From assembly GCF_002195995.1 (NCBI RefSeq), contig NZ_NHON01000102.1, positions 1 through 36,485 on the forward strand: a stretch of 36,485 nt of DNA, given 5' to 3'. Position 1 is the first letter of the stretch. Each line of letters opens with the position of its first letter. The notes beneath the pieces are model-generated. The model made no database searches and was not told the origin of the DNA. It worked only from the letters and a program-made list of their open reading frames with translations. This document shows, in pieces, positions 27,394 to 35,419 of the stretch. Both the position numbers and the translations under genes were made by a program. The stretch comes from Inquilinus limosus. Lineage in GTDB: Bacteria > Pseudomonadota > Alphaproteobacteria > DSM-16000 > Inquilinaceae.

Positions 27394-29679
27394 ATGACCA
27401 AGACCTCGCTCGACGACGATGCCCTCGCCCTGCACGCCCAGGGCCGCCCCGGCAAGCTGGAGATCAGCGCGACCAAGCCGCTGACCACCCAGCGCGACCT
27501 GTCGCTGGCCTATTCCCCGGGTGTCGCCGCGCCCTGCCTCAGGATCCATGCCGACCCGGCCACGGCCTACGACTACACGGCCAAGGGCAATGTCGTGGCC
27601 GTGATCTCGAACGGCACCGCGGTGCTGGGCCTGGGCGATCTCGGCGCCCTGGCCAGCAAGCCGGTGATGGAGGGCAAGGCCGTCCTGTTCAAGCGCTTCG
27701 CCGATGTCGACGGCTTCGACCTCGAGGTCGACACCCGCGACGTCGACGAGTTCGTCAACTGCGTGCGCTTCCTGGGCCCGTCCTTCGGCGGCATCAACCT
27801 GGAGGACATCAAGGCGCCGGACTGCTTCGTGATCGAGGCGCGACTGCGCGAGCTCCTGGACATCCCCGTGTTCCATGACGACCAGCACGGCACGGCGATC
27901 ATCGCCGCCGCCGGGCTGATCAACGCGCTGGAGCTGACCGGCCGCGCCATCGGCGACGTGCGCATGGTGCTGAACGGCGCCGGTGCCGCGGCCATCGCCT
28001 CGGTCGAGCTGTTCAAGTCGCTGGGCGTGCCGGCGCAGAACATCATCCTGTGCGACAGCAAGGGTGTTGTGTACCAGGGCCGCACCGAGGGCATGAACCA
28101 GTGGAAGGCGGCGCATGCCGTCGACACGCCGCACCGGACGCTGGCGGATGCGGTCAAGGGCGCCGACGTCTTCATCGGCCTGTCGGTCAAGGGCGCCATG
28201 ACCCAGGAGATGGTGAAGTCGATGGCCGACAAGCCCATCATCTTCGCCCTGGCCAACCCGGACCCGGAGATCGCGCCGGACGAGGTCCGTGCCGTGCGCA
28301 AGGATGCGATCATCGCCACCGGCCGGTCGGACTATCCGAACCAGATCAACAACGTCCTCGGCTTCCCCTACATCTTCCGCGGCGCGCTGGACGTCCGCGC
28401 CCGCACCATCAACGAGGCGATGAAGCTGGCCGCGGCCCACGCCCTGGCGCGGCTGGCGCGGCAGGACGTGCCGGACGAGGTCGACAGCGCCTATTCCGGC
28501 CGCCGGCTGCGCTACGGCCCGGAATACATCATCCCGGTGCCGTTCGACCCACGGCTGATCGAGGAGGTGCCGCTGGCCGTGGCCCAGGCGGCGATGGAAT
28601 CAGGCGTGGCGCGCAAGCCGATCACCGACGTCGCCGCCTATCGCCAGAGCCTGCGCCGCCGCCTGGACCCGACCGCGGACAAGCTGCAGCTGATCTTCGA
28701 CAAGGTGGCGTCGGCCGAGACCCGCGTGGTCTTCGCCGAGGGCGAGGAGGAGCGGACGATCCGCGCCGCCATCGCCTTCCGCGCCCAGGGCTACGGCACG
28801 CCGATCCTGATCGGCCGCGAGGAGCGGGTGCGCGAGACCATGGCCCGGATCGGCCTGCCCGAGGCGACGGTGGCGGAGCTGGAGATCCACAACGCCCGGC
28901 TGTCGCGGCACAATGAGCGGTATATCGACTTCGTCTACGGCCGGCTGCAGCGCCAGGGCCTGCTGCAGCGCGACGTGGCGCGCATGGTCAACCAGGGTCG
29001 CAACATCTTCGCCGCCTGCATGGTCGCGAACGGCGACGCCGATGCCATGGTCACCGGCCTGACCCGCAACTTCACCACCTGCTTCGAGGAGATCACCCGC
29101 GTCCTCGACCCGGCGCCCGACCATGTGCCCTTCGGCCTGTCGATGCTGACGGTGCGCGGCGGCACGGTGCTGATCGCCGACACCACGGTGCATGAGCGGC
29201 CGGACCCGGAGCTGCTGGTCGACATCGCCCTGCAGGCCGCGGCCAAGGCCCGGGCGCTGGGGCACGAGCCGCGGCTGGCCTTCGTCTCCTCCTCCAATTT
29301 CGGCCAGCCGATGCGCGAGTTCACCCAGCGCATCCGCGACGCGGTGACGATCATGGATGCCCGGGCCAAGGCCGGCGGGGTCGATTTCGAATATGATGGC
29401 GAGATGACCGCCGAGGTGGCGCTGGACTATGCGCTGATGAAGCGGCTGTACCCCTTCGCCCGCCTGTCCGGCCCGGCCAACCTCTTGATCATGCCGGCGC
29501 TGAACGCGGCCAATATCGGCGCCAAGATGATCCAGAAGCTGGCCGGCGCCTCCCTGATCGGCCCGCTGCTGTGCGGGCTGGAGAAGCCGGCGCAGGTGGT
29601 GCAGATGGGCGCGACGGTGAACGAGATCGTCACCGCGGCGGCCTTGGCCGCCTACGACGCCCTGGCGCAGCGCCGCTAG
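27394..29679 (+). CDS. maeB: NADP-dependent malic enzyme with phosphotransacetylase-like domain
   Basis: 761 residues, the usual length of MaeB. The malic enzyme N-domain has SLAYSPGVAAPCL and YTAKGNVVAVISNGTAVLGLGDLGALASKPVMEGKAVLFKRF. The metal site is in FGGINLEDIKAPDCF and IPVFHDDQHGTAII, and the nucleotide fold has VLNGAGAAAIA. From about residue 430 a phosphotransacetylase-like domain follows (VVFAEGEEERTIRAA, DAMVTGLTRNF, PANLLIMPALNAANIGAKMIQ), typically regulatory, responding to acetyl-CoA. It oxidatively decarboxylates malate to pyruvate plus NADPH. Start ATG at 27394; the frame is open further upstream but without homology. Its stop overlaps the convergent MFS stop by four bases. 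Confidence 0.95.
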   Translation: MTKTSLDDDALALHAQGRPGKLEISATKPLTTQRDLSLAYSPGVAAPCLRIHADPATAYDYTAKGNVVAVISNGTAVLGLGDLGALASKPVMEGKAVLFKRFADVDGFDLEVDTRDVDEFVNCVRFLGPSFGGINLEDIKAPDCFVIEARLRELLDIPVFHDDQHGTAIIAAAGLINALELTGRAIGDVRMVLNGAGAAAIASVELFKSLGVPAQNIILCDSKGVVYQGRTEGMNQWKAAHAVDTPHRTLADAVKGADVFIGLSVKGAMTQEMVKSMADKPIIFALANPDPEIAPDEVRAVRKDAIIATGRSDYPNQINNVLGFPYIFRGALDVRARTINEAMKLAAAHALARLARQDVPDEVDSAYSGRRLRYGPEYIIPVPFDPRLIEEVPLAVAQAAMESGVARKPITDVAAYRQSLRRRLDPTADKLQLIFDKVASAETRVVFAEGEEERTIRAAIAFRAQGYGTPILIGREERVRETMARIGLPEATVAELEIHNARLSRHNERYIDFVYGRLQRQGLLQRDVARMVNQGRNIFAACMVANGDADAMVTGLTRNFTTCFEEITRVLDPAPDHVPFGLSMLTVRGGTVLIADTTVHERPDPELLVDIALQAAAKARALGHEPRLAFVSSSNFGQPMREFTQRIRDAVTIMDARAKAGGVDFEYDGEMTAEVALDYALMKRLYPFARLSGPANLLIMPALNAANIGAKMIQKLAGASLIGPLLCGLEKPAQVVQMGATVNEIVTAAALAAYDALAQRR

Positions 29680-30944
29680 GACGGCTGCCCGCGGCGCTCG
29701 GGCGAGAGCCGCGGCGCCAGGGCGAAGGCGAGCGGGACGGTGGCGAGCGCCGTCACCGCTGTCGCCGCGGTGGCCCAGAGCGGCCCCACCGCGTCGCCGA
29801 GCAGGCCATAGGCCACGGGCGACACGGCGCCGGAGCCGATGACGCCGGTGTAGAACAGGGCGAAGGCCCGTTCCACCCGGTGCGGCGGCGCCAGTTCCGG
29901 TACCGTGCCGTACAGCACCGACGACGTGCCGTTGAGCATCAGCCCCAGCAGCGGCAGCAGCAGCAGCGCCGGGAGCAGCGGCAGGGCCAGGACCGCGGCG
30001 ATGCCGACGGCGGTCCCGCCCTCGGTCAAGAGCACGGTCCGCAGCAACCCGACGCGGACGCCGAGCCAGCCGCAGGCGAACTTGCCCGCGGCGCCGCCCA
30101 GGAACACCAGGGAGAGGGCCAGCCCGACCGTCGGCAGCGACGCCCCCTTCGCCTGCAGCAGGAACGGCAGGAAGGTCAGCAGGCCCATGCGCACCCCGGT
30201 GTCGAGCATGCCGATGGCGAACAGGAGCCCGAAGCCGCCGCGGCCGCGGCCCGCGGGCCCCTGCCGGCCCGGACCGGCCTCGGCCCGGCCGATCGGAGGC
30301 AGCCACAGCGCCACCGCGGCGGCGACGGCCAGCCCGAGCCCGGCCAGGAGCCAGAGCGACGGGCGCCAGGGCATGACGGCGAGCAGCAGCGAGACCAGCG
30401 CGGGGATCGCCGCCTTGCCGAGGTCGCCGGTGAAGTTGTAGGTGCCGAGCGGCCCGCGCGCCGCGGCGCCATAGGCGCGGGACACCGCCGCCGAGGCGAT
30501 CGGGTGCTGGGTGGCGGACCCGGCGCCTGAGATCGCCAGCGCTGCGCCGAGGCCGAGCAGGCCGCCGGACCAGCCTGCCAGGGCATAGCCCAGACCGGCG
30601 ACGGCGGTGCCGAGGGCGAGGACGGCGCGGCCGCCGATCCGCTCGGCCAGCCGGGTGGCGGGCACCTGGAGCACGGCCATCGCCCCGGCATAGAGCCCGC
30701 GCAGCAGCGCCAGCGCGCCGTAGCCCAGGGCGAATTCGGCCTGCCAGACCGGCAGCAGGACATAGATCAGGTCGGTATAGCCGTCGTGCAGGGCATGGGC
30801 CACGCCGGCGACGGCGAGCGTCCGCCGGGCCCGGCCGGAAGGGGCCGGATCGCGAAGCGCCTGGTCAGAAAAGCTCACGGAACGCAACGGCACCTCTCCA
30901 CGAGACCATCGGGCCTCGCTCCATCCGCAGGAGTTTCGGTTCAC
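29676..30944 (-). CDS. MFS transporter (Fsr-like)
   Basis: 422 residues from a GTG at 30944, with 12 predicted helices. HALHDGYTDLIYVLLPVWQAEFALGY resembles the first helix of the fosmidomycin-resistance (Fsr) type MFS group, followed by ATRLAERIGGRAVLALGT (motif A position) and SGAGSATQHPIASAA. The central loop is Gly/Arg/Pro-rich. Start is uncertain: GGAGAG near 30900 could serve an internal TTG or GTG about 20 codons in, which would remove a polar N-terminal extension. The divergent LysR gene is its likely regulator. Possible efflux of a small toxic compound is inference. Confidence 0.85.
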   Translation of the reverse strand: MNRNSCGWSEARWSRGEVPLRSVSFSDQALRDPAPSGRARRTLAVAGVAHALHDGYTDLIYVLLPVWQAEFALGYGALALLRGLYAGAMAVLQVPATRLAERIGGRAVLALGTAVAGLGYALAGWSGGLLGLGAALAISGAGSATQHPIASAAVSRAYGAAARGPLGTYNFTGDLGKAAIPALVSLLLAVMPWRPSLWLLAGLGLAVAAAVALWLPPIGRAEAGPGRQGPAGRGRGGFGLLFAIGMLDTGVRMGLLTFLPFLLQAKGASLPTVGLALSLVFLGGAAGKFACGWLGVRVGLLRTVLLTEGGTAVGIAAVLALPLLPALLLLPLLGLMLNGTSSVLYGTVPELAPPHRVERAFALFYTGVIGSGAVSPVAYGLLGDAVGPLWATAATAVTALATVPLAFALAPRLSPERRGQPS

Positions 30945-31000
30945 CGGAGAGGATGTGACGTTTCCATGACGACGACAAATGAGTAATCCTGCGTTTTCGC

Positions 31001-31015
31001 GTCAACAAATCTGAC
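31001..31015. promoter_or_regulatory. Candidate LysR box in the MFS/LysR divergent gap
   Basis: GTCAACAAATCTGAC has 4-base inverted ends and fits T-N11-A. It lies 7 bases before the LysR ATG, the same relative place as the operator of the other LysR gene in the window. The arms are short, so this could be chance. Confidence 0.3.
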
Positions 31016-31022
31016 CAGTGAC

Positions 31023-31940
31023 ATGCCGACCGGCCGTCGCCGCCTGCCGCCGCTGAACGCCCTCCGCGCCTTCGAGGCCGCCGCCCGGCACGGCAGCTTC
31101 CGCGACGCCGCGGCGGAGCTCGGCGTCACCCATGGGGCGATCAGCCGGCATGTCCGCCTGCTGGAGGACTGGCTGGGCCCGCCCGGCCTGTTCCGGCGGC
31201 TCAACCGGCGCGTCGTCCTGACCCCGACCGGCGCCGCGCTGCTCGCCGACACCGGCGCGGCCCTCGACCGCCTCGCCGCCGCCGCCGAGCGGCACCGGGC
31301 CCGCCGCGGCGCGCCGGCCCCGGCGGTGCTGCGGGTCAACGCGCTGGCCACGTTCAGCCTGCGCTGGCTGCTGCCGCGCCTGGCCGGCTTCCGCGACCGC
31401 CACCCGGAGATCGAGGTCCGCCTCACCACCTCGAACGAACCGGTCGACGCCCTGCGCGAACCCTATGACGTGGTGATCCGCGGCGGGCCCGACACCTTCT
31501 ACGGCTTCACCGCGCGGCAGTTCCTGACCGAGCGGCGCCTGCCGGCCTGCAGCCCGGCCCTGCTGGACCGGCTGCCGCTCGCCGAGGTCCCGGATCTGCG
31601 GCACCACACGCTGCTGCACGCCTCCAGCCTGCCCAGGATCTGGGCCGGCTGGCTCGCGGCGGCAGGGGCGCCCGGGCTGGAGCCGGCGGCCTCGCTGACC
31701 TTCGATCACTTCTACCTGACGCTCCAGGCGGCGCTGGACGGCCTCGGCGTGGCCATGGGCCCCTCGGCGCTGATCGCCGCCGATGTCGCGGCGGGACGCC
31801 TGGTCACGCCCTTTCCGGATGTCAGCCTGCCGAGCCGGGCCTATCACGCCTATCGGCCGGAGTCGCAGGCTGGCGATCCCGTCGCCGAAGCCTTCTGCGC
31901 CTGGCTGGAAGAGCGCGGAGAAACAGCCGCTCGGCCTTGA
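31023..31940 (+). CDS. LysR-family regulator, GcvA-like
   Basis: 305 residues. The winged helix has LPPLNALRAFEAAARHGSFRDAAAELGVTHGAISRHVRLLEDWLG. The effector domain has LRVNALATFSLRWLLPRLAGFRDRHPEIEVRL and VAMGPSALIAADVAAGRLVTPF. Same subfamily as the regulator at 11955-12839. It is divergent from the MFS transporter with a 78-base gap, so control of that exporter is likely. The inducer is unknown. Confidence 0.9.
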   Translation: MPTGRRRLPPLNALRAFEAAARHGSFRDAAAELGVTHGAISRHVRLLEDWLGPPGLFRRLNRRVVLTPTGAALLADTGAALDRLAAAAERHRARRGAPAPAVLRVNALATFSLRWLLPRLAGFRDRHPEIEVRLTTSNEPVDALREPYDVVIRGGPDTFYGFTARQFLTERRLPACSPALLDRLPLAEVPDLRHHTLLHASSLPRIWAGWLAAAGAPGLEPAASLTFDHFYLTLQAALDGLGVAMGPSALIAADVAAGRLVTPFPDVSLPSRAYHAYRPESQAGDPVAEAFCAWLEERGETAARP

Positions 31941-32091
31941 TGCGGCGGCGCTTCGGCGTAAGATCGCTGCTGCACCGCACAAAAACGACGGGGCGAGTCG
32001 CGGAGAGGGAATGGCTCGGCACTAGCCGTCGGGCTCGCTCCGCATTATGGTCCGCGCCCGGAACCCTCGAGGACCACAGACCAGGGCCGAC

Positions 32092-32640
32092 ATGGATATC
32101 AGCAAGATCGCGGTCGGGGTGAACCCGCCCTTCGACGTCAACGTCATCATCGAGAACCCCATGGGCGGGGTGCCGGTGAAGTACGAGCTCGACAAGGAAT
32201 CGGGCGCCATGTTCGTCGACCGCTTCCTGCACACGGCGATGGCCTATCCGGGCAATTACGGCTTCGTGCCGCACACGCTGTCGGGCGACGGCGACCCGGT
32301 CGACGTCATCGTCGTCGGCCGCGAGCCGGTGATGCCCGGCGCCGTGCTGCGCGCCCGTCCGGTCGGCGTGCTGCTGATGGAGGACGAGGCCGGCCAGGAC
32401 GAGAAGATCCTGGCGGTGCCGGTGTCGAAGCTGCACCCCTATTACAACAAGGTGCAGAGCTACGAGGATTTGCAGGAGATCCTGCGCGACCAGATCGCCC
32501 ATTTCTTCGCCCACTACAAGGATTTGGAGAAGGGCAAGTGGGTCCGCATCATGGGCTGGGACGGCCCGCAGCGGGCGGCGGAGATGATCGTCGAGGGCAT
32601 CGAGCGCGCCAAGGCCGACAAGAAGAACGCCGCGGAGTAG
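32092..32640 (+). CDS. ppa: Inorganic pyrophosphatase, family I
   Basis: 182 residues, normal for bacterial family I enzymes. Conserved features: IEIP-like block NVIIENPMGGVPVKYELDKESG, YPGNYGFVPHTLSGDGDPVDVIV with the metal-binding DGDPVDV motif, and the C-terminal HFFAHYKDLEKGKWV. It hydrolyses pyrophosphate made by biosynthetic reactions, tRNA charging included. The frame is open to 32047, but the ATG at 32092 (MDISKIAVG) begins the homology. The 151-base gap before it shows nothing notable. Confidence 0.96.
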   Translation: MDISKIAVGVNPPFDVNVIIENPMGGVPVKYELDKESGAMFVDRFLHTAMAYPGNYGFVPHTLSGDGDPVDVIVVGREPVMPGAVLRARPVGVLLMEDEAGQDEKILAVPVSKLHPYYNKVQSYEDLQEILRDQIAHFFAHYKDLEKGKWVRIMGWDGPQRAAEMIVEGIERAKADKKNAAE

Positions 32641-32678
32641 TCCGCCGGCCTGGCACGGCCTTTCAGAACTCCCGATAT

Positions 32679-32708
32679 CGTCATTGCGAGCGTAGCGAAG
32701 CAATGACG
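32679..32708. repeat. Short CATTGC-type palindrome
   Basis: CGTCATTGC and GCAATGACG form perfect outer arms around a 12-base core, a minimal version of the repeat family at 25801-25894. It lies 39 bases after ppa, in the gap before the acetyltransferase gene, and may act as a weak terminator or RNA stabiliser. Confidence 0.75.
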
Positions 32709-32790
32709 GTGAGGGATGGGTGACATCCCCGCTTGAGCCCGGACCTCCCGTCCGCCACCCTGGGGCGGTGGTGTCCGGCGGGAGCCTGCG

Positions 32791-35274
32791 ATGTCGGTGC
32801 GAAACCTTGACGCCCTGTTCCGGCCGGCCTCGATCGCCCTGATCGCCGACGGCCCGGTCGGCGCCGTACTGGCCCGCAACCTGTTCGCCGGGGGCTTCGA
32901 CGGCCCGGTGATGCCGGTCACCCAGGGCGCCCGCTCGGTCGGCAGTGCCCTCGCCTACCCCTCCGTCTCCGCCCTGCCGATGGCGCCGGACCTGGCGGTG
33001 ATCGCCGCGCCGCCGGAGACGCTGCCGGGGCTGATCGCCGAGCTGGGCGGCCGCGGCACCCGCGCCGTCGCCATCGTCGGCACCGACCGCCCGCCGGCGG
33101 CTGCGGCGACGGAGGCCGCCCGGCGCCAGGCGATGCTGGACGCGGCGCGGCCGCATCTGCTGCGCATCCTCGGCCCCGACGGCTTCGGCCTGATGGTGCC
33201 GCATCACGGCGTCAATGCCAGCCTGGGCCATGTCGCGCCGCTTGCCGGCGACCTCGCCTTCGTCAGCCAGTCCGGGGCCGTCGCCGCGGCGGTGCTGGAC
33301 CGGGCGACACGGCGCGGCATCGGCTTCAGCCACGTCGTCTCGCTGGGCGGCAAGGCCGATGTCGATTTCGGCGACATGCTGGACTGGCTGGCCGCCGACG
33401 CCCGCACCCGCGCGGTGCTGCTGCATGTCGAGACCATCAGCCACGCCCGCAAATTCATGTCGGCCGCGCGCGGCGCCGCGCGCACCAAGCTGGCGGTGGT
33501 GATCCGGCCCGGCCGCGGCGCCCCCGGGGCCGGCGACGCCGACGGGCTGATCGGCCCGGATGCCGTCTACGACGCCGCCTTCCGCCGCGCCGGCATGCTG
33601 CGGGTGTTCGACCTGGCCGAGTTGTTCGATTCGGTCGAGACCCTGGCCAGCGGGCTGAAGGTGGGCGGCGAGCGGCTGGCGATCCTGACCAACGGCGCCG
33701 GCCTCGGCCTGCTGGCGGCGGAAGCGCTGGCCGAGGCCGGAGGCGCCGTGGCCGTGCCGGCGCAGGCGACGATGGTGCGGCTGCAGACGGTGCTGCCGAA
33801 GGGCGCGGCCGCCACCGCATCCCCAGGCCCGATCGACCTGGGCGACGCGGCGCCGGCCGACCGCTTCGCGCGGTCGCTGGAGGCGCTGCTGGCCGATCCC
33901 GGCCGCGACGCGGTGCTGGTGGTGAACGGCCCGAGCGCGATCGCCGACCCGGTCGAGGCCGCGCGGGCGGTGGTCGACACCGTCGCCGCGGCGGCGAAGC
34001 GCGACGGCCGGCGCCCGCCGGTGCTGGCCAGCTGGCTGGGCGCCGGCGCCGAGGCCGGACGCCTGTTCGCCGAGGCGCACATCCCCGCCTATGACACGCC
34101 GGGCCAGGCGGCGCGCGCCTTCATGCATCTGGCCCGGCACCGCCGGAACCAGATCCTGCTGATGCAGACGCCGCCGGCCCTGCCGGAGGAGTTCGAGCCG
34201 GATGCCGCGGCCGCACAAGCCGTGATCGCGGCAGCACTGGCCGAAGGCCGGGACCAGCTGGCCCCGGCCGAGGCGCGTTCGGTGCTGGAGGCCTATCGCA
34301 TCCCGCTGGCGCCCGAGGGCGCCGCCCCGCCGCCCGAGGCGCATCCGCTGGTGCTGGGCATCGACGACGACCCGCTGTTCGGCCCGGTGCTGCTGTTCGG
34401 CCAGGGTGGCGCCGCGGCCGAGCTGCTGCATGACGGCGTCGCCGCCCTGCCGCCGCTGAACGCGGTGCTGGCGCGCGACCTGATGATGCGCGCCCGGATG
34501 TGGCGGCTGCTGCAGGGCTATCGCGGCCGGCCGCCGGCCGACCTGGACGCCGTGACGCTGGCCCTGGTCAAGCTGTCGCAGCTGGCCGCCGACCTGTCGG
34601 AGGTGACGGCGCTGCGGATCAACCCGCTGCTGGCCGGCGCCGGCGGGGTGCTGGCCCTCGGTGCCGCGATCCGGGTGCGGCCGCCACTGCCGCTCGGCAC
34701 GCCGCGCTTCGCCATTCGGCCCTATCCGCAGCGGCTGGTGCAGCAGCTGACGCTGCGCGACGGGCGCGAGGTCACGCTGCGGCCGGTACGGCCGGAGGAC
34801 GAGCCGGCGATCCGCGAGATGCTGCAGCGGTCCAGCCCGGACGATGTGCGGCTGCGCTTCTTCAGCGCCATGCGCAGCTTCAGCCACGAATTCGCCGCCC
34901 GGCTGACCCAGATCGACTACGACCGCGAGATGGCGCTGGCGGCCGAGGCCGAGGAAGACGGGCAGCGGGTGATCCTGGGCGCCGTGCGCATCATCGCCGA
35001 TCCGGACGGCGAGACCGCCGAATACGGCATCATGGTGCGCTCCGACCTCAAGGGGCTGGGCCTGGGCCACCGGCTGATGACTGAGATCATCGATTATGCC
35101 CGCAGCCGTGGCCTGAAACGGATCTTCGGCGAGGTGCTGCGGGAGAACGTGACCATGCTGCGCATGGCCGGGGAGCTGGGATTCGCGCGCGAGGACGTGC
35201 CGGACGAGCCCGGCATCATTCATGTGACGATTTCGCTCGACGGATTGCCCGCTCTCAGTCAGCATCCTGCCTAG
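32791..35274 (+). CDS. Pat-like CoA-ligase/GNAT protein with shortened ATP-grasp domain
   Basis: 827 residues; relatives such as E. coli Pat/YfiQ are about 880-900. Residues 1-130 are a CoA-binding Rossmann-like domain (LFRPASIALIAD). Residues about 140-300 are a succinyl-CoA-ligase-like domain (AFVSQSGAVAAAVLDRA, VVSLGGKADVDFGDML). The C-terminal GNAT spans about 650-815 (TLRPVRPEDEPAIREML, RFFSAMRSFSHEF, VRSDLKGLGLGHRLM). In between, EAYRIP (500-505) is followed after a 14-residue linker directly by LVLGIDDDPLFGPVLLFGQGG (520 on). The usual 80-90 residues with the PVALK and HKS nucleotide-binding blocks are missing. Such proteins acetylate lysines, often on acyl-CoA synthetases. The ligase part is probably only regulatory here. 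Confidence 0.85.
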   Translation: MSVRNLDALFRPASIALIADGPVGAVLARNLFAGGFDGPVMPVTQGARSVGSALAYPSVSALPMAPDLAVIAAPPETLPGLIAELGGRGTRAVAIVGTDRPPAAAATEAARRQAMLDAARPHLLRILGPDGFGLMVPHHGVNASLGHVAPLAGDLAFVSQSGAVAAAVLDRATRRGIGFSHVVSLGGKADVDFGDMLDWLAADARTRAVLLHVETISHARKFMSAARGAARTKLAVVIRPGRGAPGAGDADGLIGPDAVYDAAFRRAGMLRVFDLAELFDSVETLASGLKVGGERLAILTNGAGLGLLAAEALAEAGGAVAVPAQATMVRLQTVLPKGAAATASPGPIDLGDAAPADRFARSLEALLADPGRDAVLVVNGPSAIADPVEAARAVVDTVAAAAKRDGRRPPVLASWLGAGAEAGRLFAEAHIPAYDTPGQAARAFMHLARHRRNQILLMQTPPALPEEFEPDAAAAQAVIAAALAEGRDQLAPAEARSVLEAYRIPLAPEGAAPPPEAHPLVLGIDDDPLFGPVLLFGQGGAAAELLHDGVAALPPLNAVLARDLMMRARMWRLLQGYRGRPPADLDAVTLALVKLSQLAADLSEVTALRINPLLAGAGGVLALGAAIRVRPPLPLGTPRFAIRPYPQRLVQQLTLRDGREVTLRPVRPEDEPAIREMLQRSSPDDVRLRFFSAMRSFSHEFAARLTQIDYDREMALAAEAEEDGQRVILGAVRIIADPDGETAEYGIMVRSDLKGLGLGHRLMTEIIDYARSRGLKRIFGEVLRENVTMLRMAGELGFAREDVPDEPGIIHVTISLDGLPALSQHPA

Positions 35275-35367
35275 GAAAGGCGCCGCTGAGGGGGATTGGC
35301 GTTTGCGTTTTTCCTCTTTGAATGAAGCACTTGTCCGTATACGTTAAGGGCCTGCGTCAATTTTGAG

Positions 35368-35400
35368 GCCCGCGGCGTCGCCGCCGGGCTTTTGGTTTTG
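35368..35400 (+). terminator. Rho-independent terminator after the Pat-like gene
   Basis: GCCCG-CGGCG pairs with CGCCG-CGGGC (one bulged C) at 35368-35389, followed by TTTTGGTTTT. It lies 94 bases after the stop and 20-30 bases before the lytic transglycosylase start, so it could also lie in that gene's leader. Confidence 0.6.
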
Positions 35401-35419
35401 GGGGAGCATGGAGGGGAAG

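Noticed and set aside
35318-35345. Promoter TTGAAT-N16-TACGTT for the lytic transglycosylase
   Set aside because: Weak -10 match and a terminator hairpin follows it; not distinguishable from chance.
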